Positions 59,932 through 64,000 of a stretch of 64,000 nucleotides of DNA are shown here, in pieces. The DNA comes from Ruminococcus sp. (GTDB lineage: Bacteria > Bacillota > Clostridia > Oscillospirales > Ruminococcaceae), in the NCBI GenBank assembly GCA_019420505.1, contig JAHZHC010000002.1, forward strand, positions 117,035 to 181,034, read 5' to 3'. Under the pieces are notes generated by a model. That model had not been told where the DNA came from, ran no database searches, and saw only the letters and a program-made list of their open reading frames with translations. The number at the start of each line of letters is the position of its first letter. The stretch's first letter is position 1. Made by a program: the position numbers and the translations under genes.

Positions 59932-61281
59932 TTAAATAATCTCTGTACGGTTGAGGTAACCGTTATCATAGTTTCCGTCCAGAAAAGCTTCGGTGCGGAT
60001 CAGCTTAAGATGAAAATCAATATTTGTTGCGACTCCGTCTACAATAAACTCAGCCAAAGCCCACCTCATTTTTGCAATTGCTTCTTCTCTGGTTGCCGCA
60101 AAGGTAATCAGTTTTCCGATCATAGAATCATAATAAGGAGAAATCTCATAGCCTTGGTATACAGCACTGTCAACTCTGATTCCCATTCCGCCCGGAATGT
60201 GCAGAGATTTGATAATTCCCGGAGAAGGTCTGAAACCAAGTGCAGGGTTTTCTGCATTGATTCTGCATTCTATCGCATGTCCTCTTATCTGAACATCCTC
60301 CTGAGTAATACTCAGCTTTTGCCCTCCTGCAATAAGAAGCTGCTGTTTAACGAGATCAATGCCGGTAACAGCTTCGGTTATCGGATGTTCAACCTGTATT
60401 CTTGTATTCATTTCCATAAAATAAAAGCTGCCTTTGTTATCTACAAGAAATTCAACAGTTCCCGCATTTCTGTAACCGCAGACTTTAGCGGCGGCACAGG
60501 CAGCTTTCCCCATTTTTGTTCTCAGTTCTTCATTCATAAATGCCGCAGGAGACGGAGCTTCTTCAAGAACCTTTTGATTCCTTCTCTGCATTGAGCAGTC
60601 TCTTTCTCCCAATGAAATTACATTACCGTAATTATCGGCAAGAATCTGAATTTCAATATGTTTTGGATCTTCTATAAATTTTTCAATATATATTTCATCA
60701 TTGCCGAAACAAGCCAGAGCCTCTTGTTTTGCAGCAGTTATCTGTGCATTAAGCTCATCCTCGGAACGAACGATTCTTATTCCCCGTCCGCCGCCGCCGG
60801 CCGAAGCCTTTACCATAACAGGATAGCCTAAATCGTTGGCAAGTGTGTGTGCGGTGTCAATATTGAAAACAGCTCCGTCAGAACCCATAATAACAGGAAC
60901 TCCGGCTTCCTTCATTGTTTCCTTCGCCTGAGCCTTGTCACCGAGCATTTCTATTGATTCAGCACGGGGGCCGATAAAAGTAATTCCGCATTTTTCACAG
61001 GTTCTTGCAAAGGACGGGTTTTCGGATAAAAATCCAAATCCCGGATGAATAGCGTCAGCGCCTGTTACTTCACAAGCAGAAATTATTGCTCTGACATTCA
61101 AATAACTGTCTTTGCTTGCCGCAGGACCGATGCAAATAGCTTCGTCTGCAATTTTTGCATGAAGGGCATTTTTATCTGCAGTAGAATAAACAGCAACAGT
61201 ATGTATGCCAAGCTCACGGCAGGCACGAATTATTCTTACGGCAATTTCACCTCTGTTTGCAATAAGTACTTTTTTAAACAT
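59932..61281 (-). CDS. accC: Biotin carboxylase
   Basis: Carboxylates the biotin on AccB using ATP and bicarbonate. 449 residues. ATP-grasp features: FKKVLIANRGEIAVRIIRAC, HPGFGFLSENPSFA, KASAGGGGRGIRIV, EEAPSPAA and MEMNTRIQVEHPITE, whose last Glu/Arg are catalytic. The start follows TTAAGGAAG. It lies 48 bases after the small ORF in this operon. Confidence 0.97.
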   Translation of the reverse strand: MFKKVLIANRGEIAVRIIRACRELGIHTVAVYSTADKNALHAKIADEAICIGPAASKDSYLNVRAIISACEVTGADAIHPGFGFLSENPSFARTCEKCGITFIGPRAESIEMLGDKAQAKETMKEAGVPVIMGSDGAVFNIDTAHTLANDLGYPVMVKASAGGGGRGIRIVRSEDELNAQITAAKQEALACFGNDEIYIEKFIEDPKHIEIQILADNYGNVISLGERDCSMQRRNQKVLEEAPSPAAFMNEELRTKMGKAACAAAKVCGYRNAGTVEFLVDNKGSFYFMEMNTRIQVEHPITEAVTGIDLVKQQLLIAGGQKLSITQEDVQIRGHAIECRINAENPALGFRPSPGIIKSLHIPGGMGIRVDSAVYQGYEISPYYDSMIGKLITFAATREEAIAKMRWALAEFIVDGVATNIDFHLKLIRTEAFLDGNYDNGYLNRTEII

Positions 61282-61329
61282 AGCTTTACTTCCTTAAAGA
61301 AAATTTTTTAATAGACTAAAAATAAAATA

Positions 61330-61524
61330 TTAAAGCAATTCCAAGGCACGTTTATATAAATGGTCAAGTTCGCATCCGCAATTTCCGCATACTTCGTCAG
61401 CATTTTTTATAGCAGATTTTAATTCATCTCTGTTTTTGCCGCCGTTTAACCATTTTTCGGACGGCGCAGAAATTAAATCCCATCCCGAATCGACAAATTT
61501 TTTTAATATTTCATTAAGTTCCAT
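61330..61524 (-). CDS. Small hypothetical protein between fabZ and accC
   Basis: 64 residues. MELNEILKKFVDSGWDLISA, EKWLNGGKNRDELKSAIKNA and a C-terminal CGNCGCELDHLYKRALELL with three Cys (C-x-x-C-x-C). It is mostly predicted helical. The start has GAGG six bases before the ATG. Its place inside a dedicated fatty-acid operon, and codon use like its neighbours, suggest a real gene. The Cys cluster with one His could bind zinc, but function is unknown. Confidence 0.75.
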   Translation of the reverse strand: MELNEILKKFVDSGWDLISAPSEKWLNGGKNRDELKSAIKNADEVCGNCGCELDHLYKRALELL

Positions 61525-61542
61525 AACTAACCTCTTCGCTTT

Positions 61543-61974
61543 TTACTTTATCGCAAAAGTAATCTCAGCCGAAACAGCTTTTTTGCCGTTTACTGTAGCA
61601 ATTCCCTGACCTACTCCTATAGGACCTTTTACTTTAATTATTTCAACTTCTAATTTAAGCTCGTCACCCGGCAAAACCTGCTGACGGAATTTACAGTTGT
61701 TTATCCCGCCGAAAAAACCGATCTTTCCTTTGTTTTCTGGAAGTGCAAGCAATGCAACAGCACCTGCCTGTGCAAGCATTTCAACCATAAGAACTCCCGG
61801 TGTAACAGGATATTCCGGGAAATGACCCTCGAACCAGAAATCATCTTCTTTAATATATTTTGTAGCAACTACACGTTTTCCTATTTCAAGCTCGTTTACT
61901 TCGTCAATAAGTAAAAAAGGATCTCTGTGAGGAATAATTTCTTTAATCTGTTCTTTATTCAAAACTACTGACAT
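61543..61974 (-). CDS. fabZ: 3-hydroxyacyl-ACP dehydratase
   Basis: Hot-dog-fold dehydratase of fatty acid elongation, 143 residues. IIPHRDPFLLIDEV holds the catalytic His, and GHFPEYPVTPGVLMVEMLAQAGAV the conserved acid Glu. Start ATG 61974 with GGAGG eight bases upstream; the frame is open to an ATG at 61989 that overlaps the site. It is directly after accB. Confidence 0.96.
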   Translation of the reverse strand: MSVVLNKEQIKEIIPHRDPFLLIDEVNELEIGKRVVATKYIKEDDFWFEGHFPEYPVTPGVLMVEMLAQAGAVALLALPENKGKIGFFGGINNCKFRQQVLPGDELKLEVEIIKVKGPIGVGQGIATVNGKKAVSAEITFAIK

Positions 61975-61989
61975 TTTAATGTCCTCCAT

Positions 61990-62460
61990 TTATCCGATAA
62001 TCATAACCGTCTGATCAAACTCAACAGCATCTCCGCTGTTTGCAAGAACCTTCTTGACAACCCCGTCAAATTCTGATTGGACTTCATTCATCACCTTCAT
62101 TGACTCAATGATGAAAAGTACATCGCCTTTTTTAACGGTATCACCTACTGATACAAAAGGCTTTTCCGTTGGAGAAGGAGCAGAATAAAATGTTCCTACA
62201 ATAGGAGCCTTAACCTGATTGCCCGATATTACCTCTGTTTCAGCCATATTGGAAGGAACTTCAGCTGCCTGTGCCGAAACGGAAGGAGCTGTCATCGGCA
62301 TTGCCGTCATTGACATCGGGGGCGGCGGACATTTTTTGCCCTTAACGGTAATTTCACAATCTCCGTTTTTAATAAAGATTTCACCTAAATCCTTGCTTTT
62401 CACAATATCAGCAAGCTTTTCTATAGTTTCAATATCAAATTGATTATAAATCTTATTCAT
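61990..62460 (-). CDS. accB: Biotin carboxyl carrier protein of acetyl-CoA carboxylase
   Basis: 156 residues. A helical N-terminus (about 1-45), a Pro/Ala/Met-rich flexible linker (about 46-80: CPPPPMSMTAMPMTAPS) and the C-terminal biotinyl domain. The biotinylated Lys lies in IESMKVMNEV, inside the usual E-S-M-K-V/M-M motif. AGGAGGACATGTA precedes the start. It is 17 bases after fabF and in the same operon. Confidence 0.97.
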   Translation of the reverse strand: MNKIYNQFDIETIEKLADIVKSKDLGEIFIKNGDCEITVKGKKCPPPPMSMTAMPMTAPSVSAQAAEVPSNMAETEVISGNQVKAPIVGTFYSAPSPTEKPFVSVGDTVKKGDVLFIIESMKVMNEVQSEFDGVVKKVLANSGDAVEFDQTVMIIG

Positions 62461-62477
62461 TACATGTCCTCCTAATA

Positions 62478-63713
62478 TCAGTCAGCATACTTTTTCAGAC
62501 AAATAGTTGCATTGTGACCGCCGAAGCCCAAAGAATTTGACAAAGCTGCGGTAACTTCCATTTCTCTGTTGCCGTCCACAGCATAATCAAGATCACATTC
62601 GGGGTCAGGGGTTGTGTAATTTATAGTCTTGTGCACAATATTGTTTTTAATAGAAAGTGCAGTAACAATTGCTTCAACACCGCCTGCTGCGCCAAGAAGA
62701 TGTCCTATCATTGATTTTGTCGAATTGATAACTGTTTTTCTTGCAGCGTCTTCACCTAAGGCAATTTTTACAGCATTTGTTTCATATTTATCATTAAGTC
62801 CCGTTGATGTTCCGTGTGCGTTGATATATTTGATATCTTCAGGAGCAAGGCCTGCTTCAGTGTATGCCATTTTCATTGCGTGAGCAGCAGCTTCTCCTGT
62901 AGGAGACGGACTTGTCATATGATAAGCGTCGCATGTAGCTCCATAACCGACTACTTCTGCATAGATCTCAGCACCTCTTGCCTTTGCGTGTTCAAGTTCT
63001 TCAAGCACAAGTATACCTGATCCTTCACCAAGAACAAAGCCCTGACGGTTAAGGTCGAACGGTGTAGATGCCTTATCAAGTTCATCAGTCTTTGAAAGTG
63101 CTTTCATATTATTGAATCCACCCAGAGCAAATCTTGTAATACAGGATTCAGCTCCGCCGCATAGGCAAACGTCAAGATATCCGTCTTTAATTTTTCGGAA
63201 TGCTTCACCGATAGCATGTGTTGCAGAAGAACATGCCGTAGTTGTACAATAGTTATCACCTTTAAATCCGGTTTTCATGGAAACTGTACCGGCAGCCATG
63301 TTTGCTATCATCATCGGAATATAAAATACCGAAATTTTATCAGGCTTCTGAAGGAATTTTGAATGTTCCTCTTCAGTCAGTTTAAGTCCGCCGATACCGA
63401 CGCCGATAATAACACCGCATCTGTAAGGATCAACATCTTTAAAATCCGTTCCGCTGTCTTTAAGCGCTTCATATGACGAGCATAAAGCAAACTGAGTGAA
63501 TCTGTCCATTCTTCGAGCTTCTTTTTTCTCTATATAAGCTGAACTGTCAAAATCCTTGACTGCTCCTACAATTTTCACAGGAAAATCCGTTGCGTCAAAC
63601 TGATCTATAAAGCTCAGACCGTTTTTGTTAGCAACAATATTATCCCAAAACTCAGATACATTTTTACCCAAAGGATTAACTGTACCCATTCCGGTGATTA
63701 CAACTCTTTTCAT
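62478..63713 (-). CDS. fabF: 3-oxoacyl-ACP synthase II
   Basis: Condensing enzyme of chain elongation, 411 residues. The thiolase-fold catalytic triad is visible: Cys in TTACSSATHAIGEAF, His in NAHGTSTGLND and His in MIGHLLGAAGG. GFVLGEGSGILVLEEL and LSNSLGFGGHNATI complete the family signature. First visible gene of the operon; fabD, fabG and fabK, which often precede it, are not upstream within the window, where a repeat region begins instead. AAGGAGTGG upstream of the ATG. Confidence 0.96.
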   Translation of the reverse strand: MKRVVITGMGTVNPLGKNVSEFWDNIVANKNGLSFIDQFDATDFPVKIVGAVKDFDSSAYIEKKEARRMDRFTQFALCSSYEALKDSGTDFKDVDPYRCGVIIGVGIGGLKLTEEEHSKFLQKPDKISVFYIPMMIANMAAGTVSMKTGFKGDNYCTTTACSSATHAIGEAFRKIKDGYLDVCLCGGAESCITRFALGGFNNMKALSKTDELDKASTPFDLNRQGFVLGEGSGILVLEELEHAKARGAEIYAEVVGYGATCDAYHMTSPSPTGEAAAHAMKMAYTEAGLAPEDIKYINAHGTSTGLNDKYETNAVKIALGEDAARKTVINSTKSMIGHLLGAAGGVEAIVTALSIKNNIVHKTINYTTPDPECDLDYAVDGNREMEVTAALSNSLGFGGHNATICLKKYAD

Positions 63714-64000
63714 TTTACTTTTCCACTCCTTAAATTAATTCACAATTGCAATTTACAGTGCATAATTCAAAAAAGATAATACAAATTGACTTTTTATACT
63801 TTGACCCGAGCCAAATCAAACTGACCGTTTTATCAAATATAATTGGCGAGAATTGCGCCGTCTGCGCTAAGACTGGTTGAGCACCGTAGTTTATCTTTTT
63901 CGCAAACCTGCTACAACGGGTTCAAAGCTATAGATATCGAAAAGTATAATACAAATTGACTTTTTATACTTTGACCCGAGCCAAATCAAACTGACCGTTT
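63714..64000. repeat. 170-bp tandem repeat upstream of fabF, continuing past the window edge
   Basis: 63776-63830 and 63946-64000 are identical over 55 bases (ATAATACAAATTGACTTTTT, then TATACTTTGACCCGAGCC, then AAATCAAACTGACCGTTT), giving a 170-base period. The sequence between holds consecutive small hairpins: GGCG-agaattg-CGCC (63844-63858), GTCT-gcgcta-AGAC (63860-63873) and GGT-tgagc-ACC (63875-63885), then AACC/GGGTT. No ORF is visible. The repeat lies 62 bases upstream of the fabF start, so the fabF promoter may lie in it. Confidence 0.7.
63871..63939 (+). repeat. Dispersed repeat, copy C (within the tandem unit)
   Basis: GGTTGAGCACCGTAGTTTAT, then TTTTTCGCAAACCTGCTACA, then ACGGGTTCAAAGCTATAGAT and ATCG. 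It aligns with the copies at 19057-19111 and 19325-19380; the GCTATAGATATC end is identical to copy B, and the GTTGAGCACCGTAGTTTAT block corresponds to GTTAAGCGCAGTAATTTAT in copy A. Confidence 0.6.

Noticed and set aside
63871..63939. tRNA-like GGGTTCAAAGC (T-loop-like) in the repeat element.
   Set aside because: No T-stem partner, acceptor stem or anticodon arm can be formed; copies A and B lose the GTTCAAA loop sequence.
63776..64000. CRISPR array.
   Set aside because: The repeated block is at least 55 bases with a 115-base interval, and only two units are seen; no cas genes in the window.

Overview
The window looks like a chromosomal segment from a low-GC, anaerobic, fibre-degrading member of the Bacillota, most likely Ruminococcus or a close relative in the Oscillospirales. 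The evidence is a cellobiose 2-epimerase very like the Ruminococcus albus enzyme as remembered, two GH5 glycanases, a complete Rnf complex, a T-box leader, TTG starts with strong AGGAGG sites, and Clostridia-type gene neighbourhoods. No prophage, CRISPR array, rRNA or tRNA gene was seen.

Layout. 1-8.9 kb: a cut-off DUF4830-like gene, a class B penicillin-binding protein, methylglyoxal synthase behind a structured leader, an aspartate-type T-box followed by hisS-orf-aspS, a secreted GH5 mannanase and a DtxR/MntR regulator. 9-10.5 kb (minus): RluA-type pseudouridine synthase and a histidine phosphatase. 10.5-19 kb (plus): an XRE regulator, then apbE-rnfC-D-G-E-A-[activase-like gene]-rnfB-comEB. 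19.0-19.75 kb: a 0.7-kb non-coding region with a structured RNA candidate, two copies of a dispersed repeat and two intrinsic terminators. 19.7-27.1 kb (minus): a housekeeping run dusB-rsmI-rimI-methyltransferase-tsaD-orf-polA. 27.2-35 kb: an Rrf2 regulator with a degenerate metallo-beta-lactamase-fold gene, a cytidylate-kinase-like gene, an aldo/keto reductase, an amidase, a cation:proton antiporter, and two HTH genes. One HTH gene is bracketed by a duplicated antiporter 3' end; the other is fused to a superoxide-reductase-like domain. 35-39 kb (minus): mnmE, NUDIX, cobA and cbiB. 39-48.9 kb (plus): phosphatase, uvrC, folC, patatin, phosphoesterase, pepV and a YfhO-like membrane protein. 48.9-63.7 kb (minus): L,D-transpeptidase, GH5 lipoprotein, PHP protein, cellobiose 2-epimerase, DUF1015, secA, acpP and the fatty-acid operon fabF-accB-fabZ-orf64-accC-accD-accA. 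63.7-64 kb: the start of a 170-bp tandem repeat that contains a third copy of the dispersed repeat from 19 kb.

How it fits together. The fibre-related genes (secreted GH5, lipoprotein GH5, cellobiose 2-epimerase) release and process cello- and manno-oligosaccharides. The Rnf complex, with its flavin transferase ApbE, couples ferredoxin oxidation to NAD reduction and ion pumping. The acc/fab genes and acpP make malonyl-CoA and elongate fatty acids. Regulation is visible as the T-box, several consensus sigma-A promoters, and three inverted repeats at regulator promoters.

The least explained parts are the structured, repeat-bearing non-coding regions at 19.05-19.58 and 63.77-64.0 kb, the activase-like gene inside the rnf operon, and the antiporter-end duplication around the HTH gene at 33.1 kb. 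All protein family calls come from reading the sequence; no database search was run.
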